From Baylisascaris procyonis (taxonomy: Eukaryota; Nematoda; Chromadorea; Rhabditida; Ascarididae): a stretch of 64,000 nt of DNA. The position numbers and the translations under genes are program-made. The notes under the pieces were generated by a model. It was given only the letters and a program-made list of their open reading frames with translations, was not told the DNA's origin and did no database searches. Positions 1 to 14,795 of the stretch are shown piece after piece. The first letter of the stretch is position 1. Every line of letters starts with the position of its first letter. Where the stretch lies: positions 2,018,501 to 2,082,500 of the forward strand of contig JAZARR010000179.1 in the NCBI GenBank assembly GCA_037389465.1, given 5' to 3'.

Positions 1-1110
1 AACTCGATACGATTATATATGTGAGAAATTTTGAGTTATCATCAATAAACACTGAAATATCTATAGTTCTAGAAATAAACTATGAGTACAAGTAAACATT
101 ACAACCATTCATTGTGATTATATGAATCACTTACTGTTAAAACAAATACTGTAAAGCCGCACTTAAAATGCTGTGAGAATGTTGTATATATGCCGAATTG
201 AAATACGATATTTTTTGGAATTACAAGTTGAGAATCGAATATAGAGAGAATAGTAATTTTTTTTAGTATTCGACAGACAAATATATACACATACCGCATA
301 CATATATACATAATAAAGCTCATTGTGGCATTCTTTAGCAAAAAAAAAAAAAAAAAAACTGCAGAAAATAATAGTGGAAAAATTTTCTATTTGAACTTGA
401 AATGAGAGAAAAAAAAATTTTTTTTTTTGATAGATTTGCATTGCATTTCACGTGAATATGAACACTCAATGTTTAGTGAATTACGCTGCAGTGTCATTCA
501 AAATCACATTATTTTAGATCAAAAGCAGATAAGCATCAACCGTTTAGAGGATATTTTCGTGAAAAGTTACAATACGTCAATATTTCAAAAAAAAAAAAAA
601 AAAACCTTACATTGCAAAGCATAAAAAAAAAGCAAATGCGCACAATTCATCCGAAAAAAAAAATTGCAAAAATAAATTCATTCGATTGTTTTTGTTGTTG
701 AAATGTGCTCATTAGAGCGATATAGAGTTCTCACTCGCGAATAGAAATGATTGAATCGATTTTCTTTTTCCCGAATTTTATTGACTACGTACGAATGATC
801 ACTAACAAAGAAATGGAATATGCTGAATTCTTAATAATAAAATAAGTTGCTAAATAAGATATTCCGAATTATCGGATTTTGGAGAGCGATAATATTGTTT
901 CAAATATAAATGTTAATAATGTGGAAATATTTCAATAAATGAATAATTCGTCTTATGAGATTTTTATTCTTCGCCATCGTCGTTTAAGTAAAACAAAAAA
1001 AAAACACCTAATAAATATTTGGAATGAAAAATCTGCAATATTTTAACTAAATAATGATTGATAAAAATGCGCAATTGTACCAACTACAATTATTGTCATG
1101 CAAAACAAAA
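1..1110. other. non-coding AT-rich stretch, no gene seen
   Basis: The stretch is AT-rich with several A or T homopolymers (about 341-358, 417-429, 587-604). Short open frames exist on both strands, but they are rich in F, K, I and N as expected by chance at this base composition and are not bounded by good splice sites. I see nothing else here. Confidence 0.6.
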
Positions 1111-1118
1111 GCTTTTCT

Positions 1119-1188
1119 CGCTAGTGGGATCCGAACCTCGATCAGTTCACATTCTTTACAGTGTTCTAACCGATTGACCTGGGCTTAA
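1119..1188 (-). repeat. tRNA-like relic (SINE-like or tRNA pseudogene)
   Basis: On the minus strand the sequence has an A-box-like block (CAGGTCAATCGGTTAG, at 1166-1181) and a B-box-like block (GAGGTTCGGATCCCA, at 1125-1139), separated as in a tRNA gene. The T-arm stem does not pair beyond its two GG/CC pairs, and no clean anticodon stem forms, so this is not a working tRNA. A similar A-box/B-box arrangement recurs at 4807 and 35443, which favours a tRNA-derived short interspersed element over a single dead tRNA gene. Confidence 0.45.

Positions 1189-4223
<3,035 letters not shown>

Positions 4224-4296
<73 letters not shown>
4224..4296. repeat. (AT)n microsatellite
   Basis: Perfect AT dinucleotide tract of 73 bases, directly after the sequence CTATAGCCTC. 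Confidence 0.98.
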
Positions 4297-4299
<3 letters not shown>

Positions 4300-4514
4300 A
4301 ACAAAATGAGTTCATATTAAAGATAAGGTGATCAGTAGTTTTTCATCTTTTGCCGCATAAACCGGCACACAGTAAACATGCAAATGATAAGCTAATAATC
4401 AAACACAAATGACGAAATTGATAGGCAAAGGTTTCCTGTGCACATTTATAGAGAAATAATATTGTGGGGGAAATAAATGTGGAATAAAATAAGTAAAGCG
4501 CGCTAGATGAGATT

Positions 4515-4536
4515 AGCACAATATGCGCTTTTTGCA
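4515..4536 (+). repeat. copy of the GGCACAATATGCG-core dispersed repeat
   Basis: AGCACAATATGCGCTTTTTG matches the 20-base core seen best at 61338-61357. Only the core is clear; the flanks have drifted. Confidence 0.45.
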
Positions 4537-4806
4537 ACTCTATTCAGCGAATGCATTTGCACTTTAACTGAGAATACCTTCAATATTAAATTTCTCGCAA
4601 AAGAATAACCCTGCTGTGCAATCTGACAGGTGTTGAATGAAAAAACGACTAGCTGCAAAATGTTTGCAAATTTTCGTGCAGTTTTGGAATTATAATGCTT
4701 ATAATTTCTTTCAAACGTAATGGATAAGTCGTAGAATAGCGCAAATTTTATTACTCATATTTAAAATTATACAATGAAATATATTTGGCAATAGTCAATG
4801 CTATTC

Positions 4807-4881
4807 GGGGTAGCAAGTGGTGAAATGGTTAATGATTTGTTTAGTGTTAAAAGTCTCTCAGGTTCGATTCCGCTTTACTCC
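4807..4881 (+). repeat. tRNA-like relic, 75 nt
   Basis: It has an A-box-like block (GTGGTGAAATGGTTAA, 4817-4832) and a B box (GGTTCGATTCC, 4861-4871) that fits the consensus GGTTCGANNCC. The 5' GGGGTAG can pair with TTTACTCC at the 3' end to make a seven-pair acceptor-like stem with two G-U pairs. The T-stem fails after two pairs and the anticodon arm is unclear. I read it as a tRNA-derived SINE or decayed tRNA gene, not a functional tRNA. Confidence 0.5.
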
Positions 4882-4989
4882 TCACTCTATCTCGCCAAAA
4901 AACAATTACTCGTGAACAACATGCGTTAAATAACGATAAACTGACATATATTCACGTTTACTTTCATTAAAATATCCAAATAAAGCGAA

Positions 4990-5045
4990 AAATTTGCAAA
5001 TATACAAATTAATTATCAAATTTGCAAATATGCTAATTGATTATC
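4990..5045. repeat. 28-bp tandem duplication on an AAATTTGCAAATAT core
   Basis: Two adjacent copies begin with AAATTTGCAAATAT and differ at only a few positions afterwards (ACAAATTAATTATC against GCTAATTGATTATC). Confidence 0.8.
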
Positions 5046-5796
5046 AAAGTAATCACTATAAAAACATCAAATAAATAACCGTCAACAATAAATTCTCGAA
5101 TATTAATCTCACAAACAGGTAAATAATGCTAACTGATAAAAATTTTATAAGTGAATATATGCAGATGTTCCATTTAGTAAAAAAAATATATGCTTGAAAA
5201 AGTGAAATATGAATAATATAAATAAGTGATGATAACTCTAGTAAGTGTTAATAAAAATTACTAACGACTGATAGTTACAGTAACGATAAACCTAAAGATT
5301 AGTAAGTGGGCAATTAATAAGCCGCATACATAGAATCCAGTTCAAGATGGCAGGAAAATGTAAAAAAGGCGCATGTGAGGAACACTATGCTCGCCTCAAT
5401 GAGAGCAACAAAGCGAATTTGGAATGATGCCAAATCAGAGCTGAAAAAGAGTGATTTAAATGATTTAATGCAAAGCGTACAGAATCTTATTAATCACAGA
5501 AAAAAGTGCATCATTTTGCAGTGTTTCGAATGAACAATCGAATTTCAGTCAGCAACCGCTATTGGTTCCTTGATGCATAAAAAAACGACAACGTGGAATA
5601 TAAAACAAACATAGATGAAAAAATTCTGCTGTTGGATTTCAAAATAAGAAAGAAAAGGTTTTCCTTGAGTGCCAACAATTTTTGAAAATTTCAAAAAAAA
5701 ATCACCTCATGCTCTTTCTTCTCTCTCATCCGTTACAAAAAATTTCTCCAGTTGAAGCATTATACTATGCACGATGAACACAGGTACGAAATAGAA

Positions 5797-5800
<4 letters not shown>

Positions 5801-5883
<83 letters not shown>
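5801..5883. repeat. (TA)n microsatellite
   Basis: Perfect TA dinucleotide tract of 83 bases. Confidence 0.98.
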
Positions 5884-5886
<3 letters not shown>

Positions 5887-6945
5887 AAATATCAAGTAAT
5901 GTAAAAATTATTTAATGGAGATTCAGAAATTATGTTTGCCTTTGAAATTTGGTCACATCGACTGAACAAGAATTTTTGGTTTTTTATATTCTATATTGAG
6001 TGGATTTTCCCATAAAACAGCAGTTAATCGAGATTATATTGATCAATCAATGTGCAATGAAAATCGTCACAAGTGAGTTGAGTTAAACACCTGACAACAC
6101 AGCTGATTTGGGGTAAGCTGGTGCCATTCTACACACCTCTATGCGATCACCTTCACCATTCATTCGTACCAGTTGGCACTATGTGCCGAAAAGTTATTGC
6201 ACAAGTTCAACTCCTGACAATAATACATAATCACTACTATAATTCAAGTTGCACTGCATTTCAAAGGGGTCATGCGCCTGGGTTCAACATAAGTATCAGT
6301 ACTATTATAGCTCAGTTACTGCTTAGTAATACTGACAAACAAGCAACATGATCGAATAACCAATGCTCTATTCCAATATAGAAATCACATTGACCAATTA
6401 CAGAATATTCCAAAAAAAAACGGGAAAATGCTATTAATAATAAATCAATTTTCGAGAAAATTGCAATTCATTTACTTTGAATAATTTCCGACTAAACTAA
6501 CAGTTATACAATGGCGATTATCGTAAGGTGTTTTATGATTTTGCAAAAATACAATCTTATCATTCACAATATCAAAAACTTATACAATTGAAAATTTTTG
6601 TAAAAATTAATGCGAAAATTGCAATGAATTACATCGATTTCTGTAAATTCTTTCAGAGTGCTTTTTTTCACTTATACTGGTTGGACAGTTTGGTAGGATA
6701 CTGACTGATCGGACAGATTGTTGATCAGCTTCAGCTGTGTGAGTGAATGCGTGATGGTTAAAGAGCTTTTGAGAAATAATATTGAGATAATGGCGTGGAA
6801 AGAAGGCAAAGATGTGATCGTATAATTTTTGTATCCTTAATAACTCATAAAAAGTCCTCTTAACATCAGTCCTTATTTCTTGGTCTTCACCTTGGATGAA
6901 TCGTTTTCTCTGTTAAAGAGTCCTGTAGTGTGGTAACTTTATACC
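5884..6945. other. non-coding stretch
   Basis: No gene is seen. At about 6171-6210 there is a diverged relative of the GGCACAATATGCG-core repeat (TTGGCACTATGTGCCG followed by AAGTTCAACTCC, which resembles the flank of the copy at 24464). Confidence 0.45.
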
Positions 6946-7368
6946 ATAAGACTTCCTACCTGCATCACCGGTACGTTAAGACTTCCAATTTGTATCACCT
7001 ATACATTAAGACTTCCTACCTGCATCACCTGTACATTAAGACTTCCTACCTGCATCACCTGTACATTAAGACTTCCTACCTGCATCACCTGTACATTAAG
7101 ACTTCCTACCTGCATCACCTGTACATTAAGACTTCCTACCTGCATCACCTAAACATTAAGACTTCCTACCTGCATCACCTAAACATTAAGACTTCCTACC
7201 TGCATCACCTGTACATTAAGACTTCCTACCTGCATCACCTGTACATTAAGACTTCCTACCTGCATCACCTGCACATTAAGACTTCCTACCTGCATCACCT
7301 GTACATTAAGACTTCCTACCTGCATCACCTGCACATTAAGACTTCCTACCTGTATCGCCCGTACACTA
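6946..7368. repeat. 30-bp minisatellite, about 14 units
   Basis: A head-to-tail array with a 30-bp unit that starts CATTAAGACTTCCTACCTGC and ends ATCACCTGTA. All copies keep the 30-bp register with no insertions or deletions. Units differ mainly at a dinucleotide after ATCACCT (GT, AA or GC). The two AA units are adjacent and the GC/GT/GC run suggests duplication of two-unit blocks. The period is a multiple of three, so the plus strand stays open for 154 codons as a 10-residue repeat (YLHHLYIKTS). With no upstream exon, splice site or codon constraint visible, I treat this as a non-coding minisatellite. The first two units and the last are degenerate, as usual at array edges. Confidence 0.95.
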
Positions 7369-9200
7369 AAGAGCGGAAAAAAGAAAAGTGCTAAAGCGTC
7401 AACAAGGAAATGATTACATTCATTGCAAGTTTATCGATAAACGTGCTAAATTAAATGAATACGCTGTATTAGTCTCAACTCTTAATTGATTTGCTAATGT
7501 GACGAGGAGAATTCAGGAAAAAAAAAATCTAAAACGTGCAATCCTTTAATGCATCAATATGCTGTATAATCAAGCTTTTCGTAAAACCTAAAATGCAATC
7601 ACTTTCATGCGCTTAGATATTCAACGGGTTTTTTGACCCATAATTTCAGAAAATTTCAGCCATAATTGCCAGAATTTTACAGGTTATGAAATTTTTAAAA
7701 AATCTGCATCAATTTTGACGCCTATAAATTATATGTTATCATAATGTCTCTCAATAAGCATCTATGAGGTAAAAATCCTCTCATCAAAAACGAGTCGATT
7801 TCGAAAACATTACAACAACGCAAATTGTAGCCTATAGCTTTTACAGAAGGTAACAGCACAACGCGGTTTCCTCTCAAATGCCGCATTTGTTCAAGTTTGT
7901 TGGGAATATTTTATCACTCAAAACATCCCTAAAATACAGCGAAATAATGTATATAGTATTCATAAGTAAGATGGACTGACGTCTTCACATAACGAAGTAG
8001 TTAGACATAGCATAAAACAATAGGCATTTCCTTCGTGGAATATCATGGGACGAAAAGCTTAAGCCGAAGCGATGACAAGAGCCACGTCGATGGTACATTG
8101 ATGATGACTCCCTCTTTTTTCATGCCATTAAAAAACATATTTTCAAAAAGCAGGAAAACGCGGCAACCAATGAGGTATGCGCTTTTCAGTTTTAGCCATT
8201 CGAAAAACTGCTTGTGAAAAATGAAAATGTAACCTGGAATGTTAATGAAACACTCATATCCCACCGATCGATTATTTTTATGCAAAACATTGCATGAAAT
8301 GCATTTCTTCTTGTTCAAGGGCCAAATACAAAAAAAACCTGCAATCTATGGCCTATTCACGTGCTAAGTCGAAAATCAATGAGCCTTTTAAATTCCGAAT
8401 AGTTGAACAGGAAATGGACAACCTGCAGGAAAGTGGGCGGGCAGCCGAATAAAAGATAGACTGCAGGAAATCACGTGAATCGGACAAAGAAATTTCGTAC
8501 GAAATCCACTCTATAATCTCGATTATATCTATAAATTTTGATCTAGCTAGTTCTTTTAAATTATGGGCCAACAATACTGAAAACAAATACCATCTTCGAA
8601 ATATTCTAGAATATAAAAAAAAGAAACTAATTTAAATCTTCCGGAATTCAGAGAGTGGGGATTGACACTGCAAACGAATTTTCTTATCCGGAATATTCGA
8701 CCAGTTTAGCATTTACAAACTACCCATTCTCCAATAATGCGTAGGAAAAATGACCAAAATCAAGCGACTGGCCAAAAATCTTTTCCTTTATAAAGTTGGA
8801 AGGCTAAAAAAGTAAAAGTAAAAAAGCAAAAAAAAAAGTAAACGAAGCAATCAAATCGAATGCATCAATTAATGCGCAAACGCAATCTATGGTGCGTAAT
8901 AAACGAATCGTATAACGATTAGTTTACTTTAAATGTGTCAACAACTTGAAGGATTTATTTACACTTCAATGATTAGAAACGGCTTCAACTTTTATCATTA
9001 GTAAAAAATACCATTATAACTTAATAAAAAAAAAAGAGTGAAAATGTTCTAAATTAGAGAAGCAAAAAAAAAAATACGCCAACTGTCATCAAGAAATCAT
9101 CAAACCGAAAATAATCTCACTCAACGATATACTTAATTTTGTTCTATTTATAATAATTCTGCACCGTATGCAAATATATGGATGCCTAACAAGAACAGTA

Positions 9201-9300
9201 CTGTCTAATTTGCACATAATCCTACTGACTTGTTGTATAATTTGCATATATTGTGTAACTGTCTAATTTGAACAATGCTGTCAAATTTGCATATAATTTT
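9201..9300 (+). repeat. imperfect tandem repeat on CTGTCTAATTTGCA
   Basis: Four spaced copies of a word near CTGTCTAATTTGCATATAAT start at 9201, 9231, 9259 and 9278. Copies differ by a few substitutions and by spacing of 19-30 bases. Confidence 0.65.
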
Positions 9301-10363
9301 ATCAACGACAAATTGAATATATCATTAATCATGATAACGACTTAAAGAACATAGGAAGTTAAAGAGTAGAGGAGGTATCCGAATTGCTCCTGATAGATAT
9401 ACCTATGACATCCATTAAAAAATACAACAAGCGAATACTCAATAAACAAATTTCGTAAATGAATTGAATAGTGAAAGAAAGAAATAATCAGTCAAATTAA
9501 TCGAGATATAATTTTCAAACATTTTTTTTTTTACAAAAATTAAACTCACAATTGCAATTATCGGTGAAAAATTTTTGATAAGCTAAATAGGATGAATAAA
9601 AATATAAAATTCAACGAGTTATTTTAGCTCATTGCAAAACAGGTGATGGATGAAATGTGGTGACTCATGTCACATTAAATGTTACGAAACTCTAGAACGA
9701 TGCTAACGATTCATCATGAATAGTAGAGAACATACTACATAGATAATTGTATCTATTAGCCTCATTTTTAATAGTTAAGTGGATAAGAAGTTTCATCGGT
9801 AATTCCAAATGCTTGGTTCGAAATTTCTTCAAGTTTATTGAAAAAAAATAAAAATATTTTTGCGCATCAAAACTTTTACAACGCCACATGATTAGATCAA
9901 ATTCATTTCATTGTATTGCTATAGTGAAGTCGTAAAGTAATTGAATAAGATCAAGAAAAAAAAATGCAGTCGATCGATATAGTTAACTAAATTTCCGCAG
10001 CACAAGAAGCAATTGCTAGCAATTAAATCATTGTTCCGTTCTATTTTAGGGAATGATAAGTGCAAATATTTTTGCACGTAAAAAAATTTTTTATTTAATT
10101 TGGCAATAAACCATCGATATTTATGATGTCTCATATACTTGAAGATTAAAAAAAAAACTCATTTATTATTGCGATAAGAGAATTCAATAGTTCAATATCA
10201 CTGTAATGAGCACAATCGCACAACACAAGTATAGAACAAAGCGCATAGCATAATATTTAGCTGTTTGCAAAAGCGAGCACTGAAAGCAATGTGCAGTTTA
10301 AATTATACGTATTTCAACTATATCTCATCGCTGCGGCTTCTTTTGATTCGAAAAGTGAAACCG

Positions 10364-10440
10364 TCAGACAGACAGACATACATACACAGACATCCATATG
10401 TACGCCAGTATGACCACATATGCATGCAAAATAAAGCAAA
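10364..10440 (+). repeat. CAGA-rich dispersed repeat copy
   Basis: GTGAAACCGTCAGACAGACA leads into an imperfect CAGA/CATA microsatellite, then a TATGCATGCAAA block. The order matches the dispersed family described at 47795-47935. Confidence 0.55.
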
Positions 10441-11539
10441 ATTTGCATGGTTTATGTGCGATGGGAGCTTGGATGATCGCCAAAGTCATCGAGCCGCTAA
10501 CGCAAACAACTGCAGAGCTATACGACTCTTGCTTCTCGTCAAATGCACGACTGTATATATATAGGGAGATTTGGATTAAACCAAACAGGCTGATTATTCA
10601 AAGCTCGAATGAATCTTAAATCCAGCATAAAATTGATTACTAGCATGAATTAAGCGCTAAAAATATTTAATGCAGAATTAAGTAAGTAAACAAAAGTTGA
10701 ACGTAAATAAGCTAAACCCGTACGAGATCGAATAAAATCACCGGTGCCTATAAATTCCCCAACGTTAATAGAAAAGTGATTCAAGGATTTTTTCTCAAGG
10801 ATTCAACGATTCAAACTGAAGTGGGATTTTTTTAGTGAAAAACTTTGCAACAACAAAGTAATTTAAATAAAGAAATTGCAAGTCAACTGTCTCCAGGATT
10901 TCTCGGATTTACTACAAAAAAGGAGAAAATTTCACTGGCAAATGAGAAAAAATTGAAAAATGGAAGAATTAATCTAAACATATTATAAAAATTTTTTAGG
11001 TGAGAGAATTTAATGAAAAAAAAGCTAAAGAAGTTTTTTTTTTTTTTTTTTTCTGGCATTGACGCTGCGATATGACTAAATGGAATTTCTTCTGAATTTT
11101 TTCGGTGCTATCACATTCACGAAGAGAATATTTTTCTAGTCATTTTTCAGCATCGTATTATGTGAATAGACAGGACTGTTAAACATTCCCTATTGGCCAC
11201 TTTTGATATCAATATTTTTCGTTGATATTTACAGTCAGCATTTTGTTGCCAAGATTTGAAGTAAACGCTTTTTATGGATATTTAAAGTGAATTTTAAATG
11301 CTTTCGTATCAGTGCAGCAAGTAAAGCTTACATTATCAATATAAAATAATGCGTCTAGCATTGATTACTGCTATTTAGCATGTAGCAGCATTCACTACAA
11401 ATGCACCAATTACTAAAAAAAAACATTTTGCATCAAAGTTTATTTAGTTGCATCGTGTTGTAGAATGAAGGTAATTTCAAATGACTACACAACAAAAGCA
11501 ACTCTAACATTTCAACGTATTTAGCGCTGAGCAAATAAA

Positions 11540-11716
11540 ACGACGCCGACGCCGACGCCCACTGCAGAATATTACCATGCGTCTATCATACGTAGCTTAC
11601 AGGGGGTTAAAGCGCTGCACGTCATCCTTCAGTGTTGACAGAGGAGTTTTGAAGTGCTGCGTCACCGCCAACGTCGTTTTATATGCGCCTATAAGCAGCT
11701 AGTCTCTTTGAGACGA
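11540..11716. promoter_or_regulatory. local GC-rich patch with TATA-like element
   Basis: This patch is clearly more GC-rich than its surroundings. It holds three tandem GACGCC-type units (about 11543-11562), two related GCTGC blocks (GCGCTGCACGTCATCC and GTGCTGCGTCACCGCC), a TTTTATATGCG TATA-like box near 11678, and the small palindrome GTCTCTTTGAGAC at 11702-11714. This could be a core promoter or a decayed mobile-element terminus. No coding exon is visible just downstream, so the assignment is tentative. Confidence 0.25.
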
Positions 11717-12334
11717 TATTTTTCTATAGTTAGCATAGAAACACTGTATATGCACGTATATCAATCTGTTTATTGATTAGATGATTTTAAAGCACACGTT
11801 GTGAAAAGATTCAAAACTTCTTGCTATAGGCTTCTCGTTCACTTCGATTTAAGCAGCATTACAAATTTCCCTCAATTTTCCATTCGAAAATTTCTCGGCA
11901 CTAAAAAAATCACTAAGAAATTTGGAAGAGAAAATCATCTGAAATTAAAAAAAAATCTGAAAAAGATCAAGTATTTATGTTCAATAATTTGAAAAAGAGA
12001 TAATACGTATATTTTATTGATCCTCATTGATGGCAATTGGAAATCCTGTGAATATGATCGATCAAAGATCATAAGGTGGAAGTAATAGTGGTGAGAGAGG
12101 AGATATTCGAATTCATAGTTCGACTGATGTATCAAGGTCAATGGATGCATTTTGATGTATAATTTTGGTCTATCTGTGATGACATCAACACGGAACCAAT
12201 AACTGGTTAATGTTCGTTTTGTACGTTCACTCATAACAACACTTCACAATGCATCACGTTCAATTCATAGTGACAGTGCTCATAGACCCCTTCTTGCTAT
12301 TACAATATTTTCGTGACTCCCCATATCCTTAAGG

Positions 12335-12354
12335 TGGGGGGAGGGGAAGGGGGA
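12335..12354 (+). other. G-rich island, possible G-quadruplex
   Basis: Runs of six, four and five G separated by A or AA lie in this AT-rich context. The longest run could supply two tetrads' strands, so folding is possible but not assured. Confidence 0.4.
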
Positions 12355-14045
12355 GTGGACTATAAAATAAAAATGTTGCAGGATGCATCTCATTAACATA
12401 ACTGAAGTGAACGGAGTAGAACTTAATGAAAAGATGAGATGTTAGACAGTATAAAAATTATTACACATATCTTAAAAAAAACTTTTAAAGTGCAATGGTG
12501 TAGCAAAAGCCGATAATTAAGACATGAGAAATGAACTGTACGAAAACAAAATTATTAAAGAATTACTTCGTTTTGGTTGTTATTCAAGAGGCAATAGAAT
12601 AAAATGTTATTATTAATAACAACCAAGACCGATTACAACGCAATTTCAACTGCTTTGCGTAGGGCAGGGTTTTAGCAGAATATGAGGAAGTTGGAAACGG
12701 GATGAGAGAAGAGAGGAGGAGATGAACGGATTCAAAAGACGGTGGAAATGCCGAGGGAGATTAAGCATTTTAAGACTAAATAAACTTTTTAAAGTAAACT
12801 TGTCATATAAACTCATACAATATAAGAATGAAGTTTCTTTTGCATTTGCTTACTTAAGAAACGGCAAATTTTTAGGGAAAGACTCTGGAGATTTTCTTCT
12901 CATCCACGCTTGAACAGAGTATTTGCAAACTCCGATCCCTCGCTATCAACAGTCGTTTAGAAATCGTGCCAGAAGTGCATTATATCAGTTTGAGCGATAC
13001 ACTGCTGAGCGATCTAGTCTCTTGGGTATAATGCCGTATGAAAATGACCACATCACAGACAACAGACAGACAGACAGCGCCTGATAGAAGTGCAGCCAGT
13101 TCGGTTTTATTAAATTCCTACATCAAGTAAATTTGCATATTCAATAAAATTAGAGCTCAGTTTTCACTGAATTAAGTGATCTTTGCAATCAGTCTACTCA
13201 ATGTGTACTGCGCACGTCAATGAAGACCGACCGGTGAACACGAACAATGCAAAGTCATTTGTGCACCTAAGTTGAATACAATCAAAACTAGTTACTTATT
13301 TTATATACCCAAGCATCTCATGTAATAAAAAAATCTACTCGAATATTTAAATCTCGTTTTCAATGTTTCCGGCCATATTGATACCCATCGTTCGATCGGT
13401 CGATGAATTAAGGCTGCCTTGATAGCATGGGAAACAGATGCGAAAATGACTCATAAAGGAATCTCTCGCTTCTCCAACACCCCTTCCCTCTCACCTCCCC
13501 TCCTGGTGTTCCAGTTGTTATTTGTGTAGGACGAAACCAGAATTGAGAGCAGGTGAAGAGTAAGCACTTCAATAACCCGAATTAATCGATGACAAACACA
13601 ATAACGGAGCTGGAACCTTGAATTAGCGCTCTTATTCACACTCGCTGAGATGATTTCGCAAACATCGATAAAAAGTATATTTCATCCTCGGTTAGTGACA
13701 GCTTCAATCATCTCACCACACAACTCTCTGTCTTTATCCATTTCTTTGTTTCCCTTTTTCTCGTTAGGATATCACAACAATCACTATTATGTAAATTTAT
13801 TGCTAACTGGGTAATTGAAAACATTTAAAAAAGCATCTAATGATGAGCCGTCCGATCTGAGATGTATTCCTAGTTGTAGGGAAGGGTTTTTGAATTGTTT
13901 AAACTAGAAGAAATTATTGAATTCCTGAATCAGGGTGAAAAACACATGACAGCTACGGTGAAATTAGATCATTCTTGTGATTCATCGTCCAAAAAGAAGA
14001 AAAATTGAGCTAAAAAGCGCAACAATGGAAGTCGATTACTTCTGT

Positions 14046-14092
14046 GTTCTTTCTCCTCTCCTCCTCTCCCTTCCCCAACCCCCCCCCCCCCT
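14046..14092. other. pyrimidine tract ending in a C homopolymer
   Basis: A plus-strand run of C and T ends in about twelve consecutive C. It is one of a dozen similar strand-asymmetric islands in the window. The minus strand could form G-quadruplexes, and the mirror-like pyrimidine run could form triplex DNA. Confidence 0.6.
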
Positions 14093-14758
14093 AAAAAGGG
14101 TTTCAACAAAGTTTTGTAAAAAAGTTCACACAACTTTATTAAACTTTTGAAAGTTATTTAAGTAATATTGGTTGATTTCAGTTGAATTGACTTCATTTGA
14201 CTAAAATCAATCATAACATAAGTCTTGCGATCAGTAAGTTAATCAAATCACACCAATGAAAATTTGCACGAAACTTTAAAGATCAATTATAACTGAATTA
14301 GAACTGAAAAAAAAAATCCAAAAATTTCCATCATAGCGATCGCTATTGCATACATCAATAAAATATTAATATTGAAAAAAAGACGCTTCGAAATTATGCT
14401 CAATACATAAATGCAAATTAATAGAAACTATTGAAAAATATATAGAATAGAAATTTATCACGCGAAGTGGGAGGCTGTCACTAAGCAGCTGTCATGTTCA
14501 TAACGCATTCATGCACATCTTACAGCGTTATTAATGATTCAATAATCCGTTCGTCAGGGTTTATATGTATGTTGAAACGTATCCGTTACGATTACACGTT
14601 AATCGTTACGAATATTGTGGAGGTGTTATATGAAATGACTTTTAATTATAATTTATAAGCGCCGTAATGATTACACGAAAGTGATAACGATTACTAGTGC
14701 ATTTCATTGATATTCATCAAAGTTTAATCGTTACTCATATTCAATAAAAGTAAAACAG

Positions 14759-14795
14759 AATAAAATAAAATAAAATAAAATAAAATAAAATAAAT
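14759..14795. repeat. (TAAAA)n microsatellite
   Basis: Seven consecutive AAAAT/TAAAA pentamers with no interruption. Confidence 0.95.

Larger units (their letters stand above)
4297..5800. other. non-coding stretch with repeat fragments
   Basis: No gene is seen. It holds a copy of the GGCACAATATGCG-core repeat (4515-4536), a tRNA-like relic (4807-4881) and a 28-bp tandem duplication (4990-5045). The rest is AT-rich. Confidence 0.5.
7374..11539. other. non-coding stretch, about 4.2 kb
   Basis: No supported gene on either strand. Visible structure is a tandem TGTCTAATTTGCA repeat (9201-9300) and a CAGA-rich dispersed repeat copy (10364-10440). Short open frames at 8043-8318 and 8353-8586 lack splice support. 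Confidence 0.5.

Noticed and set aside
4807..4881. Functional tRNA gene
   Set aside because: A and B boxes and an acceptor-like stem are present, but the T-stem has only two pairs and no anticodon arm forms.
6930..7394. 154-codon repeat protein
   Set aside because: The frame is open only because the 30-bp minisatellite period is divisible by three; there is no upstream exon, acceptor or codon-level constraint.
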